Shown one piece after another: positions 54,881-63,963 of a stretch of DNA of 64,000 bases (its first letter is position 1; each line of letters opens with the position of its first letter). Under the pieces are notes generated by a model, which worked only from the letters and a program-made list of their open reading frames with translations, was not told where the DNA came from and searched no databases. This stretch comes from Paucibacter sp. PLA-PC-4 (GTDB lineage Bacteria > Pseudomonadota > Gammaproteobacteria > Burkholderiales > Burkholderiaceae_C). A program made the position numbers and the translations under genes. The stretch lies in contig NZ_JAPFGP010000002.1 of NCBI RefSeq assembly GCF_026241155.1, forward strand, positions 310,001 to 374,000, in the 5' to 3' direction.

Positions 54881-56773
54881 ATGAATCAGGCCCTGCTGAA
54901 CCAGATCAACAGCCCCGCCGATCTGCGCCGCCTGCCGCGCACCGATCTGGCTCGCGTGGCCGATGAGTTGCGCGCTTTTGTGCTGGACTCAGTGTCCAAG
55001 ACCGGCGGCCATCTGGGCTCGAATCTGGGCACGGTCGAGCTGACCGTGGCCCTGCACTACGTGTTCAACACTCCGCAGGACCGCTTGGTCTGGGATGTGG
55101 GTCACCAGACCTACCCCCACAAGATTCTGACCGGCAGGCGCGACCGCATGGGTACGCTGCGCCAGCTCGACGGCATCAGCGGCTTTCCGCGCCGCGACGA
55201 GAGCGAGTACGACACCTTCGGCACCGGCCACTCCAGCACCTCGATTTCCGCGGCGCACGGTATGGCGATGGCCGCCAAGCTCAAGGGTGAAGACCGCAAG
55301 GTCGTCGCCATCATCGGCGATGGTTCGATGACGGCCGGTATGGCCTTCGAAGCGCTCAACAATGCCGGCGTCGCCCATGGCGGCCTGCTCGGCGATGTTC
55401 TGGTGATTCTGAACGACAACGATATGTCGATCAGCCCGCCGGTCGGTGCGCTGAACAAGTATCTGGCGCGGCTGATGAGCGGCAAGTTCTATACGACCGC
55501 GCGCGAAGGCGCCAAGTCGGTGCTGAAGAACACCCCGCTGTATGAGTTCGCGCGGCGCTTCGAGGAGCACACCAAGGGCATGGTCGTGCCGGGCACGATC
55601 TTCGAGGAGTTCGGCTTCAACTATGTCGGCCCCATCGACGGCCATGACCTCGATTCGCTGATTCCCACGCTGGAGAACCTGCGCGGCAAGAAGGGCCCGC
55701 AGTTCCTGCATGTGGTGACCAAGAAGGGTCAGGGCTACAAGCTGGCCGAGGCGGACCCGGTCAAGTACCACGCGGCTTCGGCGAAGTTCGATCCGGCGGT
55801 GGGCTTTGTCAAGCCCGCTTCGCCGCCCAAGCCGGCTTTCATGCATATCTTTGGTGACTGGCTGTGCGACATGGCCGAGTTGGACAAGCGCCTGGTCGGC
55901 ATCACGCCGGCGATGCGCGAAGGCTCAGGCATGGTGGACTTCCACAAGCGCTTCCCAACCCGCTATTACGATGTCGGCATTGCCGAGCAGCACTCGGTTA
56001 CCTTTGCGGCCGGCCTGGCCTGCGAGGGGCTCAAGCCGGTGGTGGCGATCTACTCGACCTTCTTGCAGCGTGCGTATGACCAGATGGTGCACGATGTGGC
56101 GATCCAGAATCTGCCGGTGCTGTTCGCGCTAGACCGTGCAGGTTTGGTCGGCGGGGATGGCGCCACCCATGCCGGCAACTACGACATCGCCTACACCCGC
56201 TGCATCCCGAACATGGCCATCCTGACCCCGGCCGACGAGAACGAGTGCCGTCAAGCCTTGTTCACCGGCTTCCAGCATGCGGGGCCGGCCACAGTGCGGT
56301 ACCCGCGCGGCTCGGGTGCTGGCGTCGAGGTGCAAAAGGCTATGCAGGCTCTGCCCTGGGGCAAGGGCGAGGTGCGCCGTCGCGGCTCGCGCATCGCCAT
56401 CTTGAGCTTCGGCACCTTGCTCTATCCGGCCTTGAAAGCGGCCGAGAGCCTGGATGCGACGGTAGCGAATATGCGTTTCGTGAAACCCCTGGATCATGAA
56501 TTGGTTGCCGAGCTGGCACGCAACCATGATGCGCTGGTGACGGTGGAGGATGGCTGCCTGATGGGCGGTGCCGGCTCTGCCGTGCTTGAGTCGCTGCAGG
56601 CGGCTGGTCTGAACGTGCCCGTGCTGCAGCTGGGTCTGCCCGATGAATTTGTCGAGCATGGTGACCCGGCCAAGCTGATGGCCATGTGCGGGCTGGATGC
56701 CGCCGGTATCGAGCAGAGCATTCTGAAGCGCTTCGGTGCACGGCCCACGCTGGCCCGGGCCGCCAACAGCTAA
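54881..56773 (+). CDS. dxs: 1-Deoxy-D-xylulose-5-phosphate synthase
   Basis: 630 residues from ATG 54881 (E. coli Dxs has 620). Thiamine-diphosphate enzyme features: [20 protein letters not shown], the [18 protein letters not shown] motif that binds ThDP and Mg, [11 protein letters not shown] and [15 protein letters not shown]. It makes DXP from pyruvate and glyceraldehyde 3-phosphate, the first step of the MEP pathway, directly upstream of what IspA uses. Third gene of the operon; overlaps the convergent lysR stop by 4 bp. Confidence 0.97.
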   Translation: MNQALLNQINSPADLRRLPRTDLARVADELRAFVLDSVSKTGGHLGSNLGTVELTVALHYVFNTPQDRLVWDVGHQTYPHKILTGRRDRMGTLRQLDGISGFPRRDESEYDTFGTGHSSTSISAAHGMAMAAKLKGEDRKVVAIIGDGSMTAGMAFEALNNAGVAHGGLLGDVLVILNDNDMSISPPVGALNKYLARLMSGKFYTTAREGAKSVLKNTPLYEFARRFEEHTKGMVVPGTIFEEFGFNYVGPIDGHDLDSLIPTLENLRGKKGPQFLHVVTKKGQGYKLAEADPVKYHAASAKFDPAVGFVKPASPPKPAFMHIFGDWLCDMAELDKRLVGITPAMREGSGMVDFHKRFPTRYYDVGIAEQHSVTFAAGLACEGLKPVVAIYSTFLQRAYDQMVHDVAIQNLPVLFALDRAGLVGGDGATHAGNYDIAYTRCIPNMAILTPADENECRQALFTGFQHAGPATVRYPRGSGAGVEVQKAMQALPWGKGEVRRRGSRIAILSFGTLLYPALKAAESLDATVANMRFVKPLDHELVAELARNHDALVTVEDGCLMGGAGSAVLESLQAAGLNVPVLQLGLPDEFVEHGDPAKLMAMCGLDAAGIEQSILKRFGARPTLARAANS

Positions 56774-57681
56774 GCAGGCAGCCGGTCTTGCAGCGCGGCC
56801 GCGTGGCTGCGCAGACAGCCCAGCAGCGCCGCTACCAGCGGCTGGGCGGGGCGGTACTGAGGCAACAGCGCGCTGACGCGAAACGGTACCGACACCGCGA
56901 ACCGCCGCAGTTGCAGGCCTGGCCCGGCGCAGGCCAGCGCCGTCAACGGGTTGACGATGGCCAGTCCCAGGCCGGCCTGCACCATCGCGCAGACGGCCGC
57001 CGCGCTGTGCGTCTCGATGGCCAAGCGGCGCCGCACGCCGGCCGCCGCAAAAATCGTATCGAGTTCAAGCCGGTAGGGATCCTCGCTTGAGAGGCTGACG
57101 AAGCCCTGGCCCTCAAAGTCGCCCGGTGCGAGCACGGTCTTGGCCAACAGCCTGTGACCGGCTGGCAGCACACAGACCTCGTCGCCTTGCCACAGCGGCT
57201 CCAAGCGCGTGCCGGCCGCCGCCTGGGCCTGCTCGCTGAGGCCCAGATCGAAGCGCTGGGCCGTCATCCACTCCTCCAGCAGCGGCGACTCCTGCGGCGT
57301 GATCGACAGCTCCGCAGCCGGGTGATGCTGCAAAAAGGCGGCGCAAGCGCCGGGCAGCAGCGCATGGCTCAGGGCCGGCAGGCACAGCACTGCGAGCCGG
57401 GTCTGCTCGGCCCGTCCCAACTGGGCCGCGCGCTCGGTGACCCGGTGCAGGCCCTGATAGCTGCGTTCGACCTCGTCGAACAAGGCCAGCGCGCGGGCGG
57501 TGGCGCGCAGCCGGCCCTGCTGGCGCTCGAACAGCTCATAGCCCAGCAACTGCTCCATGCGGGCCAACTCGCGGCTGACGGTGGGCTGGGAGCTGTGCAG
57601 CAAGGTGGCCGCCCCGGTGACGCTGCCCGCCGTCATCACGGCACGGAACACCTCGATATGGCGATGGGTCAACATCAGCAA
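56770..57681 (-). CDS. lysR: LysR-type regulator, probable activator of lysA
   Basis: 303 residues. N-terminal winged helix ([48 protein letters not shown]) and a periplasmic-binding-protein-like effector domain. It lies divergent to lysA, 101 bp away, the same arrangement as lysR-lysA in E. coli, where LysR activates lysA when diaminopimelate is high and lysine low. The symbol rests on this arrangement and overall resemblance. ATG 57681 or 57675. Confidence 0.88.
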   Translation of the reverse strand: MLMLTHRHIEVFRAVMTAGSVTGAATLLHSSQPTVSRELARMEQLLGYELFERQQGRLRATARALALFDEVERSYQGLHRVTERAAQLGRAEQTRLAVLCLPALSHALLPGACAAFLQHHPAAELSITPQESPLLEEWMTAQRFDLGLSEQAQAAAGTRLEPLWQGDEVCVLPAGHRLLAKTVLAPGDFEGQGFVSLSSEDPYRLELDTIFAAAGVRRRLAIETHSAAAVCAMVQAGLGLAIVNPLTALACAGPGLQLRRFAVSVPFRVSALLPQYRPAQPLVAALLGCLRSHAAALQDRLPA

Positions 57682-57782
57682 ACCATATCAGGATTGAGTG
57701 GGTATTGGAAATGAAAGCATTTGAATGAATGAATGAGCGCTGGCATGCTGCCCTTCGTATCACGACTGCCTGCGAGCACGCC
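57682..57782. promoter_or_regulatory. lysR-lysA divergent control region
   Basis: The 101-bp spacer must carry both promoters and the LysR site. It is AT-richer than its surroundings. Inverted ATA/TAT ends with 15 bp between them (57691-57711) are a possible LysR-type site, and a short GAATGAATGAATGA tandem run follows. No clear sigma70 elements could be fixed by eye. Confidence 0.4.
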
Positions 57783-59024
57783 ATGCCCCGTTCCCATTCC
57801 GCCTCCCTGCTCTGGTCCCTGGCCGAGCGCTTCGGCACGCCTTTGTGGGTGTATGACTCAGCGGTGATCTGCCAGCGCATTGCCGCGCTGAAGGCTTTCG
57901 ACACCGTGCGCTTCGCCCAGAAAGCCTGCTCCAACACCCATGTGCTGCGTCTGATGCGCGAGCAGGGTGTCAAGGTCGATGCGGTGTCGCGCGGCGAGAT
58001 CTTGCGCGCGCTGAAGGCCGGGTTCGAGCCGGGCGGCGACGAGATCGTTTTCACCGCCGACCTCTTGGACCGGGAGACGCTGGCCACGGTGGTCGAGCAC
58101 CGCGTGCCGGTCAATGCGGGCTCGATTGATATGCTGGGTCAGCTCGGCGCCGTATCGCCGGGCCATCCGGTGTGGCTGCGCATCAACCCCGGTTTCGGCC
58201 ACGGCCACAGCAACAAGACCAATACCGGTGGCGAACACAGCAAGCACGGCATCTGGCATACAGAGTTGGGCGCGGCACTGGCGGCCATCAAGAGCCATGG
58301 CCTGAAGCTGATTGGCCTGCACATGCACATCGGCTCGGGCGTCGACTACAGCCATCTGAGCCAGGTCTGCGGCGCGATGGTCGAGCTGGTGCGCCAGGCC
58401 AGTGCGGCCGGCCATGATCTGCTGGCCATCTCGGCCGGCGGCGGCCTGTCCATTCCCTACCGGGACGGCGAGGCGGTGATCGACACCGCCCACTACTTCG
58501 GTCTCTGGGACGCCGCGCGCAAGCAGGCCGAGGGGATTGTTGGCCACGCGTTGGGGCTGGAGATCGAGCCGGGCCGCTTCCTGGTGGCCGAGTCCGGTCT
58601 GCTCCTCACCGAGGTGCGTGCCACCAAGAATGCCGGCAGCAATCACTTCGTGCTGGTCGACGCTGGCTTCAATGAGCTGATGCGCCCTGCCATGTATGGC
58701 AGCTATCACGCGATGAGTCTGCTGGCCAAGGACGGGCAGCCGCGCCCCAGCCGACCCACCGTGGTGGCCGGCCCGCTGTGCGAGTCGGGCGATGTGTTCA
58801 CCCAGGAGGATGGCGGTGTGGTCGTGCCGCGCGAGCTGGCGCAAGCCCAGGTCGGCGACTTGCTGGTGATCCATGACACCGGGGCCTATGGCGCCTCGAT
58901 GTCCAGCAACTACAACAGCCGGCCGCTGATCGCGGAGCTGATGGTAGACGGCGAAGACCCGGCCTCGGCCCGGCTGATCCGGCGCCGCCAGACGGTCGAG
59001 GAACTGCTGGCACTTGAGAGTTGA
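57783..59024 (+). CDS. lysA: Diaminopimelate decarboxylase
   Basis: 413 residues from ATG 57783; a longer frame from 57729 lies in the control region. Strikingly close to the enterobacterial LysA: FGTPLWVYDS at the start, VRFAQKACSNTHVLRLMREQGVKVD with the PLP-lysine in AQKAC, PGFGHGHSNKTNTGGEHSKHGIW, LHMHIGSGVDY, and the end CESGDVFTQ ... NSRPL ... RRRQTVEELLALE. It decarboxylates meso-diaminopimelate to L-lysine. Under control of the divergent lysR. Confidence 0.95.
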   Translation: MPRSHSASLLWSLAERFGTPLWVYDSAVICQRIAALKAFDTVRFAQKACSNTHVLRLMREQGVKVDAVSRGEILRALKAGFEPGGDEIVFTADLLDRETLATVVEHRVPVNAGSIDMLGQLGAVSPGHPVWLRINPGFGHGHSNKTNTGGEHSKHGIWHTELGAALAAIKSHGLKLIGLHMHIGSGVDYSHLSQVCGAMVELVRQASAAGHDLLAISAGGGLSIPYRDGEAVIDTAHYFGLWDAARKQAEGIVGHALGLEIEPGRFLVAESGLLLTEVRATKNAGSNHFVLVDAGFNELMRPAMYGSYHAMSLLAKDGQPRPSRPTVVAGPLCESGDVFTQEDGGVVVPRELAQAQVGDLLVIHDTGAYGASMSSNYNSRPLIAELMVDGEDPASARLIRRRQTVEELLALES

Positions 59025-59028
59025 TGTT

Positions 59029-59055
59029 GCTATCGCACATTTTTAGTGCAATAGC
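59029..59055 (+). terminator. Hairpin after lysA, possible terminator
   Basis: GCTATCGCAC (59029-59038) pairs with GTGCAATAGC (59046-59055) at 9 of 10 positions, with a loop ATTTTTA, then CTTTATC. It starts 5 bp after the lysA stop codon. The T run is short, so termination may be weak. Confidence 0.55.
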
Positions 59056-59086
59056 CTTTATCAATAGGCTCAGGCAATGACTCCGA

Positions 59087-59100
59087 TTTGATTAATCAAA
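59087..59100 (+). promoter_or_regulatory. Palindrome upstream of ahpC
   Basis: TTTGATTAATCAAA is a perfect 14-bp palindrome 66-79 bp before the ahpC ATG. AhpC genes in proteobacteria are usually controlled by OxyR, but the spaced ATAG/CTAT pattern of OxyR is not clearly present here. The palindrome may bind another dimeric regulator or be part of the promoter. Confidence 0.4.
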
Positions 59101-59165
59101 ACTAAGGGCCGATAGGGACCGATATGATTCAGTCCATTCCCATCCACCCTTAGCGGAGTTTTCCC

Positions 59166-59729
59166 ATGTCTTTGATCAACACCCAAGTCCAACCGTTCAA
59201 GGCCCAGGCTTTCCACAACGGCAAGTTTGTTGAAGTGACCGAAGCGTCGCTCAAGGGCAAGTGGTCGGTCCTGATCTTCATGCCGGCTGCCTTCACCTTC
59301 AACTGCCCGACCGAAGTGGAAGACGCGGCAGAGCACTACGCCGAGTTCCAGAAGGCCGATACCGAGGTCTACATCGTCACGACCGACACTCACTTCTCGC
59401 ACAAGGTTTGGCACGAAACTTCGCCGGCCGTCGGCAAGGCCAAGTTCCCGCTGGTCGGCGACCCGACCCATGCGCTGACCAATGCCTTCGGCGTGCACAT
59501 CCCGGAAGAGGGCCTGGCGCTGCGCGGCACCTTCGTGATCAACCCGGACGGCGTGATCAAGACCGCCGAGATTCACTCCAACGAGATCGCCCGCGACGTC
59601 AAGGAAACCCTGCGTAAGCTCAAGGCTGCCCAGTACACCGCCAAGAACCCTGGCCAGGTCTGCCCTGCCAAGTGGAACGAAGGCGCCAAGACCATCGCCC
59701 CGTCGCTGGACCTGGTCGGCAAGATCTAA
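59166..59729 (+). CDS. ahpC: Alkyl hydroperoxide reductase subunit C (2-Cys peroxiredoxin)
   Basis: 187 residues, the same length as E. coli AhpC. The peroxidatic Cys47 lies in FTFNCPTEVED and the resolving Cys near 166 in GQVCPAKW. It reduces hydrogen peroxide, organic peroxides and peroxynitrite and is recycled by AhpF, encoded downstream. The two genes are 160 bp apart with two hairpins between them, which suggests more AhpC than AhpF is made. Confidence 0.97.
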   Translation: MSLINTQVQPFKAQAFHNGKFVEVTEASLKGKWSVLIFMPAAFTFNCPTEVEDAAEHYAEFQKADTEVYIVTTDTHFSHKVWHETSPAVGKAKFPLVGDPTHALTNAFGVHIPEEGLALRGTFVINPDGVIKTAEIHSNEIARDVKETLRKLKAAQYTAKNPGQVCPAKWNEGAKTIAPSLDLVGKI

Positions 59730-59760
59730 AGCGCTTGCGCTGACTTGATCGGCAAGAAAA

Positions 59761-59784
59761 CCGCAGGCCCGGGAGGGCTTGCGG
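59761..59784 (+). terminator. First hairpin in the ahpC-ahpF spacer
   Basis: CCGCAGGCCC (59761-59770) pairs with GGGCTTGCGG (59775-59784) over ten positions, one G-U, with the 4-base loop GGGA. No T run follows. It may stabilise the 3' end of the ahpC message or slow transcription rather than stop it. Confidence 0.5.
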
Positions 59785-59809
59785 TACCCCCACGGCTCAG
59801 ACAGCCCCG

Positions 59810-59844
59810 CTGAAAACGCCCCCGGTCTCCTCGGGCGTTTTCAG
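59810..59844 (+). terminator. Second hairpin in the ahpC-ahpF spacer, likely partial terminator
   Basis: CTGAAAACGCCC (59810-59821) pairs perfectly over 12 bp with GGGCGTTTTCAG (59833-59844), loop of 11 bases. Four T residues lie within the right arm. It fits a bidirectional or partial terminator that would reduce ahpF expression relative to ahpC. Confidence 0.6.
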
Positions 59845-59889
59845 AGTGGCATGCCCCGCCACGCCTGAAAACAGCAAAGGATGACCATC

Positions 59890-61443
59890 ATGTTGGACGA
59901 CAGCCTGAAGACCCAGCTCAAGAGCTATCTGGAGCGCGTCACGCAGCCCTTCGAAATCGAAGCCTCGCTGGACGATTCCGCCAGCGCGCAGGAGCTGCTG
60001 GCCCTGCTGCAGGACATTGACGCCATGTCCGACATGATCACGCTAAAGACTGACGGCCAGGATGCCCGCAAGCCGTCGTTCAGCCTCAAGCGCACCGGTA
60101 CGCAGCAAAGCCTTCGCTTCGCCGCCATCCCGCTGGGCCATGAGTTCACCTCCCTGGTGCTGGCCCTGCTGTGGACTGGTGGCCATCCGCCCAAGGTGGA
60201 GCCCGAGGTGATTGAGCAGATCAAGGCCCTGGACGGCGACTACGCCTTCGAGGTCTATATGTCGCTGACCTGCCACAACTGCCCGGACGTGGTGCAGGCG
60301 CTGTCTCTGATGTCGGTGCTCAACCCCCAGGTCAAGACAGTCGTCATCGACGGCGGACTGTTCCAGGACGAGGTCAATGGTCGAGAAATCATGGCCGTGC
60401 CCAGCGTCTGGCTGAACGGTTCGCCCTTCGGCTCGGGCCGCATGACGGTCGAGGAGATCGTCGCCAAGCTCGACACTGGTGCGGCGGACAAAGATGCCGC
60501 CAAGCTGTCGGCCAAGGAGGCGTTCGATGTGCTGGTCGTCGGTGGCGGCCCGGCCGGCGCGGCCGCGGCTGTCTATGCGGCGCGCAAGGGCATCCGTACC
60601 GGCATCGCGGCCGAGCGCTTCGGTGGCCAAGTCAACGATACGCTGGCCATCGAGAACTACATCTCGGTGCTGGAGACCGATGGCCCCAAGTTCGCGATGA
60701 GCCTGGAGGCCCATGTGAAGGCCTACGGCGTCGACGTGATGAACCTGCAGCGCGGCGACAAGCTCATCCCGGCCAGCGTGCCCGGCGGTCCCATCGAAGT
60801 GCAGCTGGCCAATGGCGGCTCGCTCAAGAGCAAGACGGTGATCCTGTCGACCGGCGCGCGCTGGAGGAACGTCAATGTGCCCGGCGAGCAGGAGTACAAG
60901 AACAAGGGCGTGGCCTACTGCCCGCATTGCGACGGCCCGTTGTTCAAGGGCAAGCGCGTTGCGGTGATCGGCGGGGGCAATTCCGGTGTTGAGGCCGCGA
61001 TTGATCTGGCCGGTATCGTCGCCCATGTCACGCTGCTGGAATTCGGAGATCAGCTGCGTGCCGATGCGGTGCTGGTCAGAAAGCTGGAAAGCCTGGCCAA
61101 TGTCACCATCATCAAGCAGGCCCAGACCAGCGAGTTCACCGGGGCGGCCGGCAAGCTCAACGGCCTGAACTACATCGATCGAGCCAGCGGTGAGGCCAAG
61201 CGCATCGAGCTCGAAGGCGTGTTCGTGCAGATCGGCCTGGTCCCCAATACCGAGTGGCTCAAGGGCGTGGTCGAGCTCAGCAAGCACGGCGAGATCATCG
61301 TCGACGCCAAGGGTCAGACCTCGGTGCCCGGCGTGTTCGCCGCCGGCGATGCGACCACCGTGCCCTTCAAGCAGATCATCATCGCCGCCGGCGATGGTGC
61401 GAAGGCGGCGCTGGGGGCTTTTGACCACCTTATGCGCAGCTGA
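59890..61443 (+). CDS. ahpF: Alkyl hydroperoxide reductase subunit F
   Basis: 517 residues from ATG 59890, which fits the family start MLD and has AAAGG nine bases upstream; ATG 59881 directly follows the AAAGG and is less likely. Order of domains: N-terminal double thioredoxin-like domain with the redox pair in [14 protein letters not shown], then the FAD domain ([18 protein letters not shown]), the active disulfide in [13 protein letters not shown] and the NADH-binding domain [14 protein letters not shown]. It transfers electrons from NADH to AhpC. Confidence 0.97.
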   Translation: MLDDSLKTQLKSYLERVTQPFEIEASLDDSASAQELLALLQDIDAMSDMITLKTDGQDARKPSFSLKRTGTQQSLRFAAIPLGHEFTSLVLALLWTGGHPPKVEPEVIEQIKALDGDYAFEVYMSLTCHNCPDVVQALSLMSVLNPQVKTVVIDGGLFQDEVNGREIMAVPSVWLNGSPFGSGRMTVEEIVAKLDTGAADKDAAKLSAKEAFDVLVVGGGPAGAAAAVYAARKGIRTGIAAERFGGQVNDTLAIENYISVLETDGPKFAMSLEAHVKAYGVDVMNLQRGDKLIPASVPGGPIEVQLANGGSLKSKTVILSTGARWRNVNVPGEQEYKNKGVAYCPHCDGPLFKGKRVAVIGGGNSGVEAAIDLAGIVAHVTLLEFGDQLRADAVLVRKLESLANVTIIKQAQTSEFTGAAGKLNGLNYIDRASGEAKRIELEGVFVQIGLVPNTEWLKGVVELSKHGEIIVDAKGQTSVPGVFAAGDATTVPFKQIIIAAGDGAKAALGAFDHLMRS

Positions 61444-61579
61444 TCGGGCAGCGTCGCCATCTGGCCAGGCGCGGCGCTCACGACGTTTGAACCGTGCCTG
61501 TTTCGACCGCTGCGCCGCGCTTTTTTCTAGCGATCTTCCCTGTTGCCCCAAGCGGGCCATGGGCTGCACCATGCGGCCC

Positions 61580-61849
61580 ATGGCCCGTGTTCATTTCACT
61601 CCCCAGCTGCGCCGCTTTGTCGATGCGCCCGAGGTTAAAACCAATGCCGCCAACTTGCGCGAGGCGCTGGAGGCTGCGTTTGTGTTGAACCCTCGGCTGC
61701 GCGGCTATGTGCTGGACGAGCAGGGCCATTTGCGTGCCAATGTCACGATCTTCATCGATGGTCGGCGGCTGCGCGATCTGCAGGCCCTCAGCGATGTGCT
61801 GGGGCCGGCCAGCCAGGTCCATGTGTTTCAAGCCCTGTCCGGAGGTTAG
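61580..61849 (+). CDS. MoaD/ThiS family sulfur-carrier-like protein
   Basis: 89 residues from ATG 61580 (MARVHFTPQLRRFV); ATG 61571 and 61559 are in frame. It has the beta-grasp pattern, with ANLREALEAAFVLNPRLRGYVLDEQGHLRANVTIFIDGRRL in the middle, and ends in the Gly-Gly that is adenylated and thiocarboxylated in ubiquitin-like sulfur carriers. No MoaE, MoeB or other partner of molybdopterin synthesis is adjacent. The gene lies 5 bp before a BNR-repeat gene; this pair is seen together in other bacteria, but its pathway is unknown. Confidence 0.83.
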   Translation: MARVHFTPQLRRFVDAPEVKTNAANLREALEAAFVLNPRLRGYVLDEQGHLRANVTIFIDGRRLRDLQALSDVLGPASQVHVFQALSGG

Positions 61850-61854
61850 TCGCC

Positions 61855-62940
61855 ATGAGTCATGCAGCCAGTCATCGCGCCTGGGTCGCCACCCGCAAAG
61901 GCCTGTTCGAGCTGCGCCACAGCGGCCGTCATTGGCAGATCGCGCAGATCAGCTTTCTGGCCGAGCCGGTCAGCATGCTGCTGCCGCCGCCACCCGGTGG
62001 CGGGCGCATGTTTGCGGCGCTGAACCTGGGACATTTCGGCACCAAGCTGCAAGGCTCCGACGATGGCGGTAAAACCTGGACCGAGCTGTCCGTGCCGAGC
62101 TACCCGCCCCAGCCCGAGGGGGCCGAAGGCCCGGCCTGGAAGCTGCAGCAGATCTGGTCGCTGGAGCGGGTGGGCAGCACCTTGTGGGCCGGTACCAACC
62201 CCGGTGGCTTGTTTCGCAGCGATGACGAGGGTGCGAGCTGGCGGCTGGTCGAGTCGCTATGGGGACGGCCCGAGCGCCTGGAGTGGTTTGGCGGTGGCTA
62301 CGACTCGCCGGGCATCCACTCGATCTGCCCCTATCCCGGCCGGCCCGAGGAGCTGCTGCTGGGCATCTCCTGCGGCGGAGCCTGGCGCACGACTGACGGC
62401 GCCGCGAACTGGGATCTGCGTGCTGCCGGCATGCGTGCCGACTTCATGCCGCCTGAGCGCCTGGACGAGCAGAACATCCAGGACCCGCACCGCATCCAGC
62501 GCTGCGCCGGAGCGCCCGAGGTGCTGTGGTGCCAGCATCACTGTGGCATCTGGCGCTCGGTCGACAACGGCGCCTCCTGGCAGGAGCTCAAGGCCCGGCC
62601 CTCCAGTTTCGGCTTCGCGGTGGCGGCCCATCCGCAGGATCCGGGCACGGCTTGGTTCGTGCCGGCCGTCAAGGACGAGCAGCGCGTGCCGGTCGATGCC
62701 GCGCTGTGCGTGACCCGCACCCGCGATGGCGGCAAGAGCTTCGAGGTCTTGCGCGAGGGCCTGCCGCAAACCCATTGCTACGAGCTGATCTACCGCCATG
62801 GGCTGGCGGTGGACGACAGTGGAGAGCGCCTGCTGATGGGCAGCACCACCGGCGGCCTGTGGGCCAGTGATGATGCCGGCGGGCGCTGGGCCGAGGTCTC
62901 GCGCGGGCTGCCGCCGATCTATGCGCTGCGTTTTGGCTGA
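61855..62940 (+). CDS. BNR/YVTN-repeat beta-propeller protein
   Basis: 361 residues. Several copies of the Asp-box pattern SxDxGxxW are visible: SDDGGKTWTEL, SDDEGASWRLV, TTDGAANWDLR, SVDNGASWQEL, TRDGGKSFEVL and SDDAGGRWAEV, each closing a blade of a six-to-seven-blade propeller. No signal peptide is seen, so the protein is probably cytoplasmic. It follows the MoaD-like gene by 5 bp. Similar proteins are annotated as sialidase-like or WD40/YVTN/BNR-like, but the catalytic residues of sialidases are not evident. Confidence 0.88.
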   Translation: MSHAASHRAWVATRKGLFELRHSGRHWQIAQISFLAEPVSMLLPPPPGGGRMFAALNLGHFGTKLQGSDDGGKTWTELSVPSYPPQPEGAEGPAWKLQQIWSLERVGSTLWAGTNPGGLFRSDDEGASWRLVESLWGRPERLEWFGGGYDSPGIHSICPYPGRPEELLLGISCGGAWRTTDGAANWDLRAAGMRADFMPPERLDEQNIQDPHRIQRCAGAPEVLWCQHHCGIWRSVDNGASWQELKARPSSFGFAVAAHPQDPGTAWFVPAVKDEQRVPVDAALCVTRTRDGGKSFEVLREGLPQTHCYELIYRHGLAVDDSGERLLMGSTTGGLWASDDAGGRWAEVSRGLPPIYALRFG

Positions 62941-63644
62941 TCGACGAGCCAGTCGCCGCGCTCGCGCAGGGCATGCCACTCCGGCCCAGGCGGCGCCCGC
63001 AGGCACAGCGCCTCGCCGCTGATCGGGTGGCTGAAGCGCAGCTCCAGCCCGTGCAGCCAGAGCCGCTGCAGACCGAGGAAGCCGGCCACCGCGCGGTTTA
63101 ACGGGCCCTTGCCATGGGTGGCGTCGCCGATGATGGGGTGGGCGATGTGCTTCAGATGGCGGCGGATCTGGTGGCGCCGACCGCTTTCGGGATGGGCTTC
63201 GACCAGCGCATAGCGGCTGCTCGGGAATCGGGCATCGGCGGCCAAGGGCCACTCCACCCGGGCCAGCCGCTGCCAGCCGGTGCGTGCGGGCAGCAGTTGC
63301 TGGCCGGCCGAGGCGCGCTCGGGGTCTCGAGCCAGTGCATGGTCGATCAGCCCTTGTTCGGTCGGCCAGCCGCGCACCAGGGCCAGATAGCGCTTTTTCA
63401 TCGCGCCGCTCTCAAAGGCCTGGCCCAGCAGCGAGGCCGTTTCGCCGGACAGCGCGAACAGCAGCAGGCCCGAGGTGCCCTTGTCCAGCCGGTGAGCCGG
63501 CCAGACGGGGCGGCCCAACTGGTCGCGCAGCATCTGCAGCGCAAAGCGCTGCTCCTGGGCATCCAGCGCGGTGCGGTGCACCAGCAGGCCGGGCGGCTTG
63601 TCGATGGCGACGAGGTGTTCGTCGATGTGGAGGATCTGCAACAT
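62919..63644 (-). CDS. truC: tRNA pseudouridine(65) synthase
   Basis: 241 residues from ATG 63644; the frame extends 47 codons upstream without coding character. RluA-family motifs: VAIDKPPGLLVHRTALD, the catalytic Asp in HRLDKGTSGLLLFAL, and ESGRRHQIRRHLKHIAHPIIGDATHGKG. The absence of an S4 domain and the TruC-like HPIIGD-THGKG segment point to TruC, which modifies U65 of tRNAs. Its 3' end overlaps the convergent BNR gene by 22 bp. Confidence 0.9.
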   Translation of the reverse strand: MLQILHIDEHLVAIDKPPGLLVHRTALDAQEQRFALQMLRDQLGRPVWPAHRLDKGTSGLLLFALSGETASLLGQAFESGAMKKRYLALVRGWPTEQGLIDHALARDPERASAGQQLLPARTGWQRLARVEWPLAADARFPSSRYALVEAHPESGRRHQIRRHLKHIAHPIIGDATHGKGPLNRAVAGFLGLQRLWLHGLELRFSHPISGEALCLRAPPGPEWHALRERGDWLVDQPKRSA

Positions 63645-63831
63645 CAAGTGGCGTGATGGAGTGCGCGCTTGTCCCCGGCTTGCGGGGCAAAGGGCATTGA
63701 TTTGGGCGAGAAACGGTCGCTTACTAGGATTAACCCCAAAAGGGGGGAATGACAGCGAGGAGGGTCCTCGAAAGAATTCTGTCATCGCTTGTGCTCATCA
63801 TCGATCTACCGCCAGCCCCCTGGAGTTCACC

Positions 63832-63963
63832 ATGCCGCAAATCCTGCCCGTCGGACACCGCTCGCTGCTTGCCTCGGCCCGGGCCTGGCTGCTGCAAAAA
63901 CTGGGTCGCGAGCCCGAGGCCTGGCCGCCGCGTCAGCGCGTGACCCGCTCCCTGCTCAGCTGA
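63832..63963 (+). CDS. Small ORF of 43 residues, unknown
   Basis: ATG 63832 has TGGAG six bases upstream and opens a 43-codon frame ending at 63963. The product is basic and amphipathic (SLLASARAWLLQKLGREPEAW), without a recognised domain. It shares its direction with nothing nearby, and overlaps by 8 bp the end of the minus-strand gene that enters from the right. Coding is plausible from the start site and codon use but not proven. Confidence 0.45.
   Translation: MPQILPVGHRSLLASARAWLLQKLGREPEAWPPRQRVTRSLLS

Noticed and set aside
59029-59100. OxyR binding site upstream of ahpC
   Set aside because: ATAG and CTAT tetramers occur, but not with the required 7-bp phasing, so an OxyR site is not claimed.
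60043-61581. 512-codon open frame on the minus strand over ahpF
   Set aside because: ahpF is unmistakable on the plus strand; the antisense product is rich in Gln, His and Arg without domain features, typical of shadow frames.
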